Origin: Rhodococcus sp. CH91
GTDB lineage: Bacteria; Actinomycetota; Actinomycetes; Mycobacteriales; Mycobacteriaceae
Assembly (NCBI RefSeq): GCF_022554085.1
Contig: NZ_JAKFYR010000001.1
Location: 702,346 to 766,345, forward strand
DNA length: 64,000 nucleotides
Reading direction: 5' to 3'
The position numbers and the translations under genes were made by a program. Below the pieces are notes generated by a model. The model saw nothing but the letters and a program-made list of their open reading frames with translations. It was not told the DNA's origin and did no database searches. This document shows positions 17,286-27,545 of this stretch, piece by piece. The stretch's first letter is position 1, and every line of letters begins with the position of its first letter.

Positions 17286-18240
17286 AGCGACGCTGCCTCA
17301 GAACCAGAGCGATGAAGACGACGGCGCCGACGACGCCGAGGATGACGGACGCCGGAATCTCCATGGGCGCGACGACGGTCCGGCCGACGAGATCGCACGC
17401 GAGCAGCAGGCCGGCGCCGATGACGGCGACCCACGGCAGGTTCTTGTGCATGTCGTCACCGAGCATCATCGACACGAGATTCGGGACGATCAGGCCGAGG
17501 AACGGGATGAATCCCACCACGACGGTGGTGACACCGGTGGCGACGGCGACCAGGGTGACGCCGAGGAAGACGACCTGCTCGTATCTCAACCCCACGTTGG
17601 TGGCGAGGTCCTTGCCGAGACCGGCGATGGTGAACCGGTTGGCGAGCAGATAGGCGAGGACCGCGACGACGAGCACTGCCCAGAGCGGTTCGTAGAAGCC
17701 GCGCACCACACTGCTGAATCCACCCGAGCGCCAGGCCGACATGGACTGCAGCAGGTCGAAGTTCCCGGCCAGGAAGGTGGTGATCGAACCGATCACGGCG
17801 CCGAGCATGATGCCGACGAGAGGCACGATGATCGACGATTTCAGGGCGATCCGGCGCAGGACGACGATGAACACCATCGTCCCGGCGAACGCGAAGATCA
17901 CCGCGATCACCATCTTCACCATCGGCGGCGCGTTCGGAGCGAAGATCAGGGTGACCAGCAGGCCGAGCCCTGCCCACTGGGCGGTGCCCGCGGTGGTGGG
18001 TTCGACGAACTTGTTCTGGGTGATCAACTGCATGATCACGCCCGAGACGCTCATCGCCACGGCCGCGAAGATCAGGGCGAGGGTGCGGGGCACCCGGGAG
18101 ATGAAGAACATCTCGCGGGCCTCGGGGTCGTTGATCAGCGACTCGATCGTGATGTCGTACCCGCCGACCATCAGGGAGGCCACGGTCAGTGCCAGAACGA
18201 CCACCGAGATCAGCGGCAGCAGCACTTTCTTCTTCGTCAT
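17272..18240 (-). CDS. Iron-siderophore ABC transporter permease 1 (FecCD family)
   Basis: 322-residue FecCD-family permease, starting with KKK and then a hydrophobic helix, with RVPRTLALIFAAVAMSVSGV near 50-69, the conserved first family motif, and GFIPFLGLIVP near 235-245. It forms the membrane channel with the second permease. A strong hairpin lies between its start and the binding protein gene, which probably sets different amounts of the two proteins. Confidence 0.92.
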   Translation of the reverse strand: MTKKKVLLPLISVVVLALTVASLMVGGYDITIESLINDPEAREMFFISRVPRTLALIFAAVAMSVSGVIMQLITQNKFVEPTTAGTAQWAGLGLLVTLIFAPNAPPMVKMVIAVIFAFAGTMVFIVVLRRIALKSSIIVPLVGIMLGAVIGSITTFLAGNFDLLQSMSAWRSGGFSSVVRGFYEPLWAVLVVAVLAYLLANRFTIAGLGKDLATNVGLRYEQVVFLGVTLVAVATGVTTVVVGFIPFLGLIVPNLVSMMLGDDMHKNLPWVAVIGAGLLLACDLVGRTVVAPMEIPASVILGVVGAVVFIALVLRQRRYVSA

Positions 18241-18274
18241 GGGGCTCGGATCTCGAGAAGGTGTGCCCGCGCAT

Positions 18275-18315
18275 GCAGCCTGCCCCGACCCGTGATCCGG
18301 GGCGGGGCAGGCTGC
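18275..18315 (-). terminator. Intercistronic hairpin between binding protein and permeases
   Basis: gcagcctgcccc and ggggcaggctgc are perfect 12-bp arms around a 17-base loop, 24 bases after the binding-protein stop. It has no U-tract. Such stems behind substrate-binding-protein genes commonly protect the upstream message and reduce read-through. Confidence 0.7.
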
Positions 18316-18338
18316 TGTCGAGCGCTGAGCAAAGGGAA

Positions 18339-19322
18339 TTACTGTGTGGCCGTGTCTGCGGCGTCGAAGGCGTCGGCGATCTGCTGGAACGCTTCGGTGT
18401 AGGACTCGATGCCCTCACGCTTGTAGAAGTCGCCGTCCAGGTAGATGATCTGGTCCTTCGTGGCGAAGGTGGTGCCGGCGAACGCCTCCTGGGCGTCGAT
18501 GACGGCGGCGGCGGGCTGCGGTGCGTCCTCACCTGCGACAGCGGTGGCGGCGTCGCGATCCATGACGATCATCCAGTCGGGATCGGCCTGTGCGATGGTC
18601 TCGGGAGCCAGGCCGGAATCGCCGTGGACGTCGCCGGCGTCACCGGCGAACACGTCCTTCAGGTTCACGCCTTCGAGCAGGCGGCCGATGCGGCCGGCGC
18701 CGTTGTCGATCTTTCCGCCGGCAACGACGGCGAGGAAGACGGTCTCACCGTTGGTGGCGGCCCGGGCGGCCTCGGTGGCGGCGTCGAGTTCGGCGACGAT
18801 CTCTTCGGCTTCGGCTTCCTTCTCGAAGATCTGGCCGAGCGCCAGGGTCTGGTCCTTCAGGCCCTGGATGTAGCCACCCTCGGACTCGTCCAGAGCGGAG
18901 ACGTCCACGACCGGAGCGATCTTCGACAGTTCGCCGGTGAACTCGGTGAAGCGCGACCCGCCGATGATGAGGTCCGGCTCGGCCTCGCTGACGAGTTCGA
19001 GCTTCGGCTCGCGGTGCGTACCGACGTCGAGGATGGAGTCGTCCTCGCGCCACTCCTCGAAGCCGGTGTTCGGCAGGAGGGTCTTCGGCAGTGCGACCGG
19101 GGTGATGCCCCAGTCGCGCAGCATCTCGAAGGACTTGTTGTCGAGGGCGACGACCCGCTCGGGGCTCACCGGAACGTCCATCTCACCGTTGTTGGTGTCG
19201 ATGGTGATGCTCGCGGTGTTCTCGGAGGCGGTCTCGTCGGTGCCGCTGTCCCCGCAACCGGTGAGGACGAGCGCGCCGGCGAGGGCCGGTGCGAGCAGCA
19301 TTCGCTTGAAGTTCAGTTTCAC
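18339..19322 (-). CDS. Iron-siderophore ABC transporter substrate-binding lipoprotein
   Basis: 327-residue periplasmic-binding-type lipoprotein of the FatB/CeuA group. The N-terminus is a lipoprotein signal peptide with lipobox LTGC, giving lipid-anchored Cys23. The domain begins with PVSPERVVALDNKSFEML and includes EPDLIIGGSRF, the typical helical-backbone siderophore-binding fold. The GTG start follows GGAG. An IdeR-like iron box lies upstream, so the operon is probably repressed when iron is plentiful. The exact siderophore is not predictable. Confidence 0.93.
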   Translation of the reverse strand: MKLNFKRMLLAPALAGALVLTGCGDSGTDETASENTASITIDTNNGEMDVPVSPERVVALDNKSFEMLRDWGITPVALPKTLLPNTGFEEWREDDSILDVGTHREPKLELVSEAEPDLIIGGSRFTEFTGELSKIAPVVDVSALDESEGGYIQGLKDQTLALGQIFEKEAEAEEIVAELDAATEAARAATNGETVFLAVVAGGKIDNGAGRIGRLLEGVNLKDVFAGDAGDVHGDSGLAPETIAQADPDWMIVMDRDAATAVAGEDAPQPAAAVIDAQEAFAGTTFATKDQIIYLDGDFYKREGIESYTEAFQQIADAFDAADTATQ

Positions 19323-19401
19323 GTTTCGACTCCGAGGGGCAGGGCGGCGTAGTGACGAAAGCCAAAACGCGCGACAGTCGGTAATGCAACGCTCACATAG
19401 T

Positions 19402-19420
19402 ATTGGTTAGGCAATCCTGT
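19402..19420. promoter_or_regulatory. IdeR/DtxR-like iron box
   Basis: attggttaggcaatcctgt matches the 19-bp IdeR/DtxR consensus ttaggttaggctaacctaa at 13 positions, including the core ggttaggc. It lies about 80 bp upstream of the siderophore-binding protein start, where repressor binding would block transcription under iron sufficiency. Confidence 0.65.
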
Positions 19421-19524
19421 GTCCCAACCGGATCCCGTAACCGGATCCGTGCCATGAACCGCTCTGCTGAAACCGTCGATCATCAGGCCCCCGGTGGTAG
19501 GGATTCGCCGGGTACGGTCACGTC

Positions 19525-20436
19525 ATGAACGAAGTCGAGCAGATCGCCCGGTTCCGTAATGCCCACGGTCTCGACCACCTCGTCGACGTCCACACCCACT
19601 TCATGCCGCGCAACGTCCTCGACAAGGTCTGGGCGTACTTCGACTCGGCCGGCCCGTTGATCGGCCGCCCGTGGCCCATCACCTACCGGCACGACGAGGA
19701 GGAACGCGTCGCGCGACTGCGGGAGTTCGGGGTGCGGCGCTTCACCGCGATGTTGTATCCGCACCGCCCGGAGATGGCGGACTGGCTCAACGCCTGGGCG
19801 GTCGACTTCGCCTCACGCACCCCCGACTGCCTCCACACCGCGACCTTCTACCCGGAACCCGATGTGAAGGCCTACGTCGCTGCCGCGATCGATGCGGGCG
19901 CGCGCGTGTTCAAATCGCACATCCAGGTCGGTGACTACTCGCCACTCGATCCCTTACTCGACGACGTGTGGGGCGTTCTCGAGGAGACGGGCGTGCCCGT
20001 CGTGGTGCACTGCGGCTCGGGACCGGCGCCCGGAAGGCACACCGGTCCCGAACCCATGGCCGAACTCCTGCGCCGGTACCCGAGGCTGACGGTGATCGTC
20101 GCGCACATGGGTATGCCCGAGTACCGCGAATTCCTCGACCTCGCAGAGCAGTACGAGCGGGTGTATCTCGACACCACGATGGCGTTCACCGATTTCGTCG
20201 AGAGGGACATGCCGTTCCCGTCCGATCAGCTGCCCCGGCTCGGAGCGCTCCGGCGGAAGATCCTCCTGGGCAGCGACTTCCCGAACATCCCGTACGGCTA
20301 CCTCCACCAGCTCGAGGTGCTCGAACGCGTGGCACCCGACGCCGACTGGATACGAGCGGTGTGCCACGACAACGCCGCATCGTTGTTCGGTCTCGACAGC
20401 TGGGAGCTGCCGGCGACGCGGCCGGTCAGACGGTGA
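19525..20436 (+). CDS. Metal-dependent amidohydrolase, ACMSD/TIM-barrel family
   Basis: 303-residue amidohydrolase-2 family protein. Metal-ligand motifs are DVHTHFMP (21-28), the His in VVVHCGSG (near 159), the His in IVAHMGMP (near 194) and Asp in LGSDFPN (near 252). Family members hydrolyse or decarboxylate small carboxylates. No strong Shine-Dalgarno is visible. Its 3' end overlaps the convergent acyl-CoA synthetase by 11 bp. Substrate unknown. Confidence 0.88.
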   Translation: MNEVEQIARFRNAHGLDHLVDVHTHFMPRNVLDKVWAYFDSAGPLIGRPWPITYRHDEEERVARLREFGVRRFTAMLYPHRPEMADWLNAWAVDFASRTPDCLHTATFYPEPDVKAYVAAAIDAGARVFKSHIQVGDYSPLDPLLDDVWGVLEETGVPVVVHCGSGPAPGRHTGPEPMAELLRRYPRLTVIVAHMGMPEYREFLDLAEQYERVYLDTTMAFTDFVERDMPFPSDQLPRLGALRRKILLGSDFPNIPYGYLHQLEVLERVAPDADWIRAVCHDNAASLFGLDSWELPATRPVRR

Positions 20437-22090
20437 CCGCCCTGCGCAGAATCTTGCCGGTCGCGTTGCGCGGGAGCAGATCCTGCGTGATCCGCCAGAC
20501 GGTGGGGATCTTGTAGTAGGCCAACTGCTCGGCGCAGAACGCCCGCAGATCGTCCTCGGTCGCGGTGCTGGTGGACCGCAGCACGACCACTGCCGCGACC
20601 TCCTGCCCGAGATCGTCGTTGTCGACACCGATCACGGCGCTCTCGACCACGTCGGGATGCTCGTCGAGGCGCTGTTCGATCTCCGTCGGATAGACGTTCT
20701 CGCCGCCACGCAGGATCAGGTCCGATCGTCGCCCGGTCAACCGCAGCCGACCGTTCTCGACCGTGCCGTAGTCGCCGGTACGCAACCATCCGTCGGCGGT
20801 GATCGCGGCGTCGGTGGCGGCCGGATCCGCCCAGTAACCGAGCATCACGTAAGGACTGCGAACGCACACCTCGCCCTCGGTGCCGTCGGGTACCCGTTCG
20901 CCGAACGGATCCCGGATCTCCATGCTCACACCGACGATGGGGCTGCCGAGTGTGCCCGGGAACGCTTCCAGTTCGGGAGCCGTGGCCACGGCGATGGCCG
21001 TGCTGCACTCGGTCAGCCCGTAACTGTCCACCAGGGCTTGGTCGGCGAAGGGGAACTTCTCGCGCAGGCGCTGCTTCAAGGCGGGAGAGGACGGTGCCGA
21101 CGCGAGCGCGAACGCCGTGAGCGAGGACAGATCGTACTTGCCGGGATTCTCGTGCTCGAGCATCCGGGAGGCCATCGTCGGGACAGCGCCCCAGTTGGTC
21201 ACCCGCTCCCGCTCGATGAGAGTGAACACCTTGTCGACGTCGAACGCACCTTCGGTCATGACGACCGCGCTGCCCGTCGCCAGTCTCGGTACCGCCAGAT
21301 TGTGCAGGCTCGCGATGTGGAAGAGCGGCGACACCAGCAGGTACCGGTTGTCGCTCGGCACGGTGTCGTCGTAGGGGCGCTGCCGCATCGCCGCGACCAG
21401 CGCATCCGAATAGCGGTGGTAGTCGACCACCGCGAGCACATTGCGATGCGAGTGCAGGGCGCCCTTGGGGCGGCCGCTCGTTCCGCTGGTGAACAAGATG
21501 ACCGCCGGATCGTCCTCTTCCACCTCGGCGAGCGGCAGTTCCGCGCCGGCACGCTCGGCGATGATGCGAGGCACCTCCCGCTCGATGGTGAGCAGGTCGA
21601 ATCCCGAGACGTCGGCTGCGGCCAGCAGTTCGGCACGCTTGGCGTCGGTGACGATCACCTTCGGCTCGACGAGTTCCACCCCGTAGGCGATTTCGGCCGG
21701 AGTCCACCACGAGTTGAGGCCCACCGTGATCGCGCCGAGGCATTGAGTGGCCCAGAACGTGATGATCCATTCGGGGGAATTGGCGGCCAGGACGGCCACA
21801 CGATCGCCCTTGCCCACACCGTGGTCGTCGCGCAGTGCGGTGGCGAGAGCGGCCACCGCGTCGGCGTGCTCGGTGAAGGAGATGCGACGGTCGGCGGTGA
21901 CCATATAGTCGCGATCCCCCCACTGACGGGACGCGGCGACGAGGTCTCCGATCCGCCGGTCGCGGTTGCGCATCACCGGCATGCGATTGCCGCGCACCTC
22001 CTCTTCCACGAGCTCGAACCTGCCCCCTGGGCCGGTGAGATGCAGAACGACTTTCTGCATCATCTGCTGCAGATCTGATGGTGCTGTCAA
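20426..22090 (-). CDS. AMP-forming acyl-CoA synthetase
   Basis: 554-residue adenylate-forming CoA ligase. [14 protein letters not shown] is the P-loop-like motif, DSYGLTECS binds the adenylate, GWLRTGDYG and [18 protein letters not shown] form the hinge, and Lys in [12 protein letters not shown] is catalytic. I chose the TTG start because AAAGG lies 7 bases upstream and it gives the usual N-terminus; further upstream codons read through a low-complexity Arg/Ala stretch. It diverges from the branched-chain-type ABC operon, which might import its acid substrate (inference). Confidence 0.88.
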   Translation of the reverse strand: MTAPSDLQQMMQKVVLHLTGPGGRFELVEEEVRGNRMPVMRNRDRRIGDLVAASRQWGDRDYMVTADRRISFTEHADAVAALATALRDDHGVGKGDRVAVLAANSPEWIITFWATQCLGAITVGLNSWWTPAEIAYGVELVEPKVIVTDAKRAELLAAADVSGFDLLTIEREVPRIIAERAGAELPLAEVEEDDPAVILFTSGTSGRPKGALHSHRNVLAVVDYHRYSDALVAAMRQRPYDDTVPSDNRYLLVSPLFHIASLHNLAVPRLATGSAVVMTEGAFDVDKVFTLIERERVTNWGAVPTMASRMLEHENPGKYDLSSLTAFALASAPSSPALKQRLREKFPFADQALVDSYGLTECSTAIAVATAPELEAFPGTLGSPIVGVSMEIRDPFGERVPDGTEGEVCVRSPYVMLGYWADPAATDAAITADGWLRTGDYGTVENGRLRLTGRRSDLILRGGENVYPTEIEQRLDEHPDVVESAVIGVDNDDLGQEVAAVVVLRSTSTATEDDLRAFCAEQLAYYKIPTVWRITQDLLPRNATGKILRRAVTV

Positions 22091-22340
22091 GGATTCGCCT
22101 TTCTCGGGTCCCGCACGTCTTCGTCGCGCAGCACGACGTCCACGGGCGGCTCGCGTGACGCCCCTCGGGTGACGGACGGCACCGATCCTACGGGTTGTGT
22201 CGGCTGTCACAGAATGGTCTCGGTGAGTGGGAGTGGCCCAGGTCTCATTCGGTCCGATGGCTACCTTCGCGACACCCGACCTACCTTCGGGTCCCCCTCA
22301 TCGCGCCTCGGCTCCGACCGAGACGAAGGAGTCCATCGTC

Positions 22341-23768
22341 GTGAAACTCAGTGCTGCATCGAAATCGATGGCGGGTCTGTTCGCCGTCGTCGTGGTGACC
22401 TCCGCCTGTGCATCGGACCGCGGCGCCGACCCGTCGGCCGGGGCGCTCGCTCCGGCTGCGGGAGCAGGAGTCGCTGCGGCTGCCCAGCCGGCCGAGACCT
22501 CGTTCGGAACTCTCGCCTCGCCGTGTGGACCCGGTGACGCCGCGGGCAGCACCGATCAAGGAGTGAACGACACCGAGATCCGCATCGGTTACGGCGACGA
22601 CCGCGGATACGCCAAGAGCCCCGGGCTCAACAAGGAGATCGGTGACGCCGTCACCGCCATGATCGACTGGTGCAACGCGCAGGGTGGCATCAACGGCCGC
22701 ACGATCGTCGGTACCAACTACGACGCGGCGATGATGCAGGCCAACTCGGTGATGCAGAACGCGTGCGCAAGCGAATTCATGATGGTCGGCCACGGCTTCG
22801 CCATGGACCAGACCTCGGAGCAGACGCGGGTCGCGTGCAATCTCGCGGCCGTCCCGGCCTTCACCGTCTCGCCCGACGCGGCCAACGGCCCGATGACCTA
22901 TCAGGGCGTCCCGTTCCCGGTCGACTACGCGAACGGCTCCCAGTGGTTCCAGATCGCCGAGATGTACCCGGAACTGCTCGGCGAGTTCGACGTCATCGAC
23001 AGCACGATGCCGACGATCATCTCGGCGAGCACCAAGATCCGGTCCATCGCCGAGGCTGCCGGGTTCACGCTGAAGAACTGCGGTGTCACGCTCAACTACG
23101 AAGGAGAGTCCAGCTACGCGCCCTTCGCCGAGAAGTTCAAGCAGTGCGGTGTGAAGGGCCTGTGGACCTCCCGTTCTCCGGTACCGGCCGAATTCAACTT
23201 CGTGAAAGCACTCGACCAGGTCGGTATCGATCCCATCCTGCTCGGTGAAGCCACCTGGTACGGCAACTCCGCGCAGATCTGGAACGGTGAGAACGGCCTG
23301 CTCGACAACCTGCACGCCGGCATGACCTTCCAGATGCTCGAGAACGCCGACGCCGTTCCGGCCGTGAAGAAGTACGTCGAACTCGTCACCGAGCAGGGAG
23401 GTAAGACCGCGCTGCTCGGTATGCAGGCGACCTCCTCGTTCCTGCTGTGGGCCACCGCCGCGGATGCGTGCGGATCCGACCTGACGCGCCAGTGCGTCAT
23501 CGATGAGCTGTCCCGGGTCCACGAATGGGACGGCGGTGGTCTGCACGCGGTCACCGACCCGGGTAACAACATGCCCGCGACCTGCGGTCTGGTCGTGACG
23601 CTCACCGGCGCCGAGTACAGCCAGGCATTCCCTGCGGAGGCGGGGACCTTCAAGTGCGACGACCGCTACCGCGTCGCCACCGACCCGAGCACCTGGGGCA
23701 CCGAACTGGGCCCCGACCGCATCGCGACGAAATACCTGAACCCGAACGTCATCAGACCGACCGTCTGA
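22341..23768 (+). CDS. Branched-chain-type ABC transporter substrate-binding lipoprotein
   Basis: 475-residue LivK-type (type 1 periplasmic fold) binding protein. The GTG start follows GAAGGAG and gives a lipoprotein signal ending VTSAC. An Ala/Pro-rich linker of about 30 residues precedes the domain, which opens DTEIRIGYGDDRGY. The motif WCNAQGGINGRTI near 115-127 is typical. The mature protein carries several cysteines, so disulfides are likely. The GTG is preferred over upstream ATG codons because those would bury the signal peptide. The ligand could be an amino acid, an aromatic acid or another small acid. Confidence 0.9.
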   Translation: MKLSAASKSMAGLFAVVVVTSACASDRGADPSAGALAPAAGAGVAAAAQPAETSFGTLASPCGPGDAAGSTDQGVNDTEIRIGYGDDRGYAKSPGLNKEIGDAVTAMIDWCNAQGGINGRTIVGTNYDAAMMQANSVMQNACASEFMMVGHGFAMDQTSEQTRVACNLAAVPAFTVSPDAANGPMTYQGVPFPVDYANGSQWFQIAEMYPELLGEFDVIDSTMPTIISASTKIRSIAEAAGFTLKNCGVTLNYEGESSYAPFAEKFKQCGVKGLWTSRSPVPAEFNFVKALDQVGIDPILLGEATWYGNSAQIWNGENGLLDNLHAGMTFQMLENADAVPAVKKYVELVTEQGGKTALLGMQATSSFLLWATAADACGSDLTRQCVIDELSRVHEWDGGGLHAVTDPGNNMPATCGLVVTLTGAEYSQAFPAEAGTFKCDDRYRVATDPSTWGTELGPDRIATKYLNPNVIRPTV

Positions 23769-23779
23769 TCCGAGGGGCC

Positions 23780-23813
23780 GGTGCCGGCGGGAGGTGACAC
23801 CCTCGCCGGCACC
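23780..23813 (+). terminator. Intercistronic hairpin between binding protein and permease
   Basis: ggtgccggcg and cgccggcacc are perfect 10-bp arms with a 14-base interior that can itself pair. It lies 12 bases after the binding-protein stop and just before the permease. As in the iron operon, it probably favours excess binding protein. Confidence 0.65.
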
Positions 23814-23831
23814 CCGACCAGAGGTACTCGC

Positions 23832-26102
23832 ATGGACACCTTTCTGACTTTCACGATCGTGGGGTTGGTGCTCGGATCGGTTTACGCGATCGCGGCATCG
23901 GGCCTCGTTCTCACCTACAACACGTCCGGCATCTTCAACTTCGCGCACGGCGCGCAGGCGATGCTCGGGGCGTTCGCCTACTGGCAACTGCGCTACGGCT
24001 GGGGTCTGCCCACCCCCGTGGCGTTGCTACTCGTACTGGGCGTCCTCGGTCCGATGATGGGCCTGCTGCTCTACGTCGTGATCATGCGCGGAATGCGTGA
24101 CACCGCCGAGGTCACCAAGATCGTCGTCACGGTGTCGATCCTGCTCGGCATGCTCTCGGTCTCGCACTGGTTCTGGCATCCCGAGACCGCACGCACGATG
24201 TCGATGTTCTTCGGCGACCAGGCGAAGATCGAGGTGTTCGGCGTCGCCATCCGCTACCACGAACTGATCTGCATCGCCGCCGCCGTCCTCATCGCCGTGG
24301 GACTGCGCGTCATGTTCGTCCGGACACGTGCCGGTGTCGCGATGCGCGGCGTCGTCGACGATCCGGACCTGCTGCGCCTGAACGGGCACGATCCCGACCG
24401 GCTCGCGGCGCTGTCCTGGATGATGGGTTCGACCCTCGCTGTGCTCGCGGGTGTGCTGGTCACACCGATCAACGGCGGCACCCTCGAGGCGAACATGCTG
24501 ACCCTGCTCGTGATCGACGCCTTCGCGGCGGCGATGTTCGGGCGGCTGCGCAGCATTCCGCGGACCTTCGCCGGGGCGCTGTTCCTGGGCCTGGCAGCGA
24601 CCTATGTGCTCGCCTACTTCCCGACCGCGTGGACGTGGACCTCGAACCTGCGCGTGTCCCTGCCGATGATCGCGTTGTTCGTGGTCCTCATCGTGCTGCC
24701 GCAGGACCGGCTGCGCGGCGCCGTCACCCGCACCCGGGAGCGGTACCACGTGCCGTCGGTGCGTAAGGCCGTCGCGTGGGCAGTGGCGCTGGTCGTCATC
24801 GTCTATGCCGTCCGGCTGCTGATGGTGACGTCGGCGATCACGACCCTGACGATCGGGATGACCTTCGCGATCATCGCGCTGTCGCTGACCCTGCTCACCG
24901 GTTACGCGGGGGAGATGAACCTGGCGCCGGTCTCGTTCGGTGCCATCGCGACCATCGTGGCGTTCCATTTCGGTATCTCCGGAACCGGGCTGGCCGCCCA
25001 CCTGAACCTGTGGGGCGTGGCGCTCGGTGTCGCGGTCACCGCGGTGATCGGCGGGCTCATCGCACTGCCGGCGCTGAGGCTGCGCGGTCTCTATCTCGCC
25101 CTGGCCACCATGGCGTTCGGAGTGTTCCTGTCGAACATGGTGCTGCGCGATACCACCCGGCACGAAGTGTTCGGGGTCGAGTTCTCGCTGTTCACCGACG
25201 GCAACATCGCGATCCCACCGTTGAAGGTCGGGCCGCTGGACCTGCGGAACGAGACGACCTTCCTCATGACGGTGACGGTGCTCTTCGCCGTACTCGGGGT
25301 GGGTGTCATCGCTCTGCGCAACAGCGGTTACGGGCGCAGGCTCGCGGCGATGAAGGACAGTCCTGCGGCCGCCGCGATGCTCGGCCAGAGCCTCGTGCGT
25401 CTCAAACTCGGGGTCTTCACGTTGTCGGCGGGCATCGCAGGGCTGGGTGGACTGCTCATGTCGAGCGCGATGGGGTCGGTCTCGAGCGACAGTTTCTCGA
25501 TCATGGTGAGTCTGTCGCTGCTGATGCTCACGGTCGTGGCCGGCATCGGATATGTCTCCGGAGCGCTGTTCGGCGGCCTGATGTCGGGGATCGGCTTCGC
25601 CGTCATCATGGTGTCGTTCTCCGATCTGGCTGCGGAGCAACCGGAACTGGCCGGCATGTGGACGTTGTTCGGGCACATCGCCGCGGTGAGTCCCGCTCTG
25701 ATCGGCATCGGTGTCGCGGCCAACCCGAGCGGCAGCGTCCACCAGATGGTCGAGGGTTACCGCCACCTGAAGAACGCCCGGCCCGTGCTGGCCGGCGGCG
25801 CCGCGGTGGTGCTCGTGTCGTATCTGCTCGCGCTCGTCGGGGTACTCGACAACTGGTGGTTCGCGTCGATCACCATCGCCACGGTGTTCATGCTCCCGGT
25901 GATGGGGCAGTGGCTGATGCCCGAAGCGGTGCTCGGCGCGGAGGAAGCGCAGCGCCGCGCACCGTTGGTCCCCGAACGGATCGGACTCGACGAACCGTAC
26001 AGCGCGCAGGCGCGGGACGAGATCGACCGTGAACTCGGCATCGACGACCGTCTCGTCGCACGTCCCACCGGATCGGAGAAGGAACTGATTCCCCATGGCT
26101 GA
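23832..26102 (+). CDS. Fused LivH-LivM branched-chain-type ABC permease
   Basis: 756-residue membrane protein that joins both permease halves. Residues 1-290 form a LivH domain (GLVLGSVYAIAASGLVLTYNTSGIFN at the start is split by its first helices, with the family EAA-like loop near RLAALSWMMGS). Residues about 320-650 form a LivM domain with LTLLTGYAGEMNLAPVSFG and LRGLYLALATMAFGV. A further C-terminal membrane segment and a polar tail follow. The fusion fixes a one-to-one ratio. The ATG follows AGAGG; its end overlaps the ATPase gene by 8 bp. Confidence 0.92.
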   Translation: MDTFLTFTIVGLVLGSVYAIAASGLVLTYNTSGIFNFAHGAQAMLGAFAYWQLRYGWGLPTPVALLLVLGVLGPMMGLLLYVVIMRGMRDTAEVTKIVVTVSILLGMLSVSHWFWHPETARTMSMFFGDQAKIEVFGVAIRYHELICIAAAVLIAVGLRVMFVRTRAGVAMRGVVDDPDLLRLNGHDPDRLAALSWMMGSTLAVLAGVLVTPINGGTLEANMLTLLVIDAFAAAMFGRLRSIPRTFAGALFLGLAATYVLAYFPTAWTWTSNLRVSLPMIALFVVLIVLPQDRLRGAVTRTRERYHVPSVRKAVAWAVALVVIVYAVRLLMVTSAITTLTIGMTFAIIALSLTLLTGYAGEMNLAPVSFGAIATIVAFHFGISGTGLAAHLNLWGVALGVAVTAVIGGLIALPALRLRGLYLALATMAFGVFLSNMVLRDTTRHEVFGVEFSLFTDGNIAIPPLKVGPLDLRNETTFLMTVTVLFAVLGVGVIALRNSGYGRRLAAMKDSPAAAAMLGQSLVRLKLGVFTLSAGIAGLGGLLMSSAMGSVSSDSFSIMVSLSLLMLTVVAGIGYVSGALFGGLMSGIGFAVIMVSFSDLAAEQPELAGMWTLFGHIAAVSPALIGIGVAANPSGSVHQMVEGYRHLKNARPVLAGGAAVVLVSYLLALVGVLDNWWFASITIATVFMLPVMGQWLMPEAVLGAEEAQRRAPLVPERIGLDEPYSAQARDEIDRELGIDDRLVARPTGSEKELIPHG

Positions 26103-26838
26103 CGCACCGATCCTGGAAACACGCGGCATCACAGTGCGATTCGGCGGACACGTCGCCGTCAAGGACGTGAGCATCGGAATCGAGCCGGGAACCGTCACGG
26201 GACTGATCGGCCCCAACGGGGCCGGCAAGACCACACTGTTCAACACGATCACCGGCCTGCAGCGGCCCACGGCCGGCGCGGTGTTCCTCGACGGTCGCGA
26301 CGTCACGTCGTTACCGCCCTACAAGAGGGCCCGCATGGGCATGGCCCGCACCTTCCAGCGGCTCGAACTGTTCGTGTCGCTGTCCGTGCGGGACAACCTC
26401 CGGGTGGCCGGTGACATCCACAATGCGAACGGACGCACCAAGATCGATGTGGACGAGGAAACCGACCGGCTCCTCGAACTCACCGGACTGGCCGACATCG
26501 CGAGCACCGACGTCTCGGATGTGCCCACCGGCCGCGCCCGCGTCGTGGAGGTCGCCCGCGCGTTGATGACCTCGCCGCGGGTACTGCTGCTCGACGAACC
26601 CGCCTCCGGGCAGACGGAACAGGAAACGGAGGCGTTCGCCGCCCTGCTCCGCGAACTGGCCGATTCGGGTCTCGCGATCTGCCTCGTCGAGCACGACATT
26701 CCGCTCGTGATGAAGATCTGCTCCCGGATCCACGTGCTCGACTACGGCGCGGTGCTGGCCAGTGGCGTCCCGGACGAGATCAAGAACGATCCGGCAGTGA
26801 TCAACGCCTACATCGGCACCGAGGAGGAAGCGGTATGA
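26095..26838 (+). CDS. Branched-chain-type ABC transporter ATPase 1 (LivG-like)
   Basis: 247-residue ATPase. Walker A is GPNGAGKTT (41-49), the LivG-type segment MARTFQRLELF is near 82-92, Walker B is VLLLDEP and the switch His is in CLVEHD. The ABC signature LSGGxQ is altered: the equivalent region reads DVPTGRARVVEVARAL, so the usual Ser-Gly-Gly is lost. Pairing with the canonical partner at 26835 could leave one competent composite site. Overlaps both neighbours. Confidence 0.9.
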   Translation: MADAPILETRGITVRFGGHVAVKDVSIGIEPGTVTGLIGPNGAGKTTLFNTITGLQRPTAGAVFLDGRDVTSLPPYKRARMGMARTFQRLELFVSLSVRDNLRVAGDIHNANGRTKIDVDEETDRLLELTGLADIASTDVSDVPTGRARVVEVARALMTSPRVLLLDEPASGQTEQETEAFAALLRELADSGLAICLVEHDIPLVMKICSRIHVLDYGAVLASGVPDEIKNDPAVINAYIGTEEEAV

Positions 26839-27545
26839 GCGTCGAACCGTTGCTCGAACTGTCCGGTGTCCGGGCCGGATACGGTGCGATCGAGGTGCTG
26901 CACGGTGTGGACCTCGTACTCGAACCGGGGGCGGTGGTCGCCCTGCTCGGACCCAACGGCGGTGGCAAGACGACGACCCTGCGGGTGTGTTCGGGAATCC
27001 ATCCCGTGTCCTCGGGCGAGTTCCGGCTCGCAGGTCGCGTCGTCAACGGTGTGTCCGCAGTGGAACTCGCGCGTCTGGGCGTGTGCTCGATTCCCGAGGG
27101 GAGGGGCATCTTCCCCAACCTCACGGTCCGTGAGAACCTGTGGATCGGAACGGGAACCGGTGTTCCGCTCGCCGAACTCGAAGAGGTGGCCTACACCCGC
27201 TTCCCGGTTCTCGGCGAGCGCCGGTCGCAGCTGGCCGGTTCGATGTCCGGCGGCGAACAGCAGATGCTCGCGCTGTCGCGGGCGCTCGGGACCCACCCCA
27301 CGGTGCTGCTGCTCGACGAGTTGTCGATGGGCCTGGCGCCCCGCATCGTGTCCCGGATCTACGACATCGTCGGCGAGCTCGCCGCCGAGGGGGTATCGAT
27401 TCTCGTCGCCGAGCAGTTCGCCCGGGCAGTCCTTCCCATCGCCACCAGCGCCGCCCTGATGCTGCAGGGCCGGGTGGTGCGCACGGGTGATCCGGCCGAG
27501 ATCGAAGAAGAACTTTCCACCACCTATCTAGGAGGACGACCATGA
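26835..27545 (+). CDS. Branched-chain-type ABC transporter ATPase 2 (LivF-like)
   Basis: 236-residue ATPase with Walker A GPNGGGKTT (37-45), intact signature MSGGEQQML, Walker B VLLLDEL and switch-region LVAEQFA, where LivF proteins have Gln instead of His. It overlaps ATPase 1 (ATGA) and the small membrane protein gene (ATGA), so the four genes are translationally coupled. Forms the heterodimeric motor of the importer. Confidence 0.92.
   Translation: MSVEPLLELSGVRAGYGAIEVLHGVDLVLEPGAVVALLGPNGGGKTTTLRVCSGIHPVSSGEFRLAGRVVNGVSAVELARLGVCSIPEGRGIFPNLTVRENLWIGTGTGVPLAELEEVAYTRFPVLGERRSQLAGSMSGGEQQMLALSRALGTHPTVLLLDELSMGLAPRIVSRIYDIVGELAAEGVSILVAEQFARAVLPIATSAALMLQGRVVRTGDPAEIEEELSTTYLGGRP

Noticed and set aside
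22281..23987. Open frame of 568 codons antisense to the substrate-binding protein
   Set aside because: Low-complexity composition, no motif, and opposite an unmistakable lipoprotein gene.
24027..26306. Open frame of 759 codons antisense to the fused permease
   Set aside because: Composition is Arg/His/Gln/Asp-rich without any domain, and it lies exactly opposite a clear membrane protein gene; long antisense frames are expected at this GC content.
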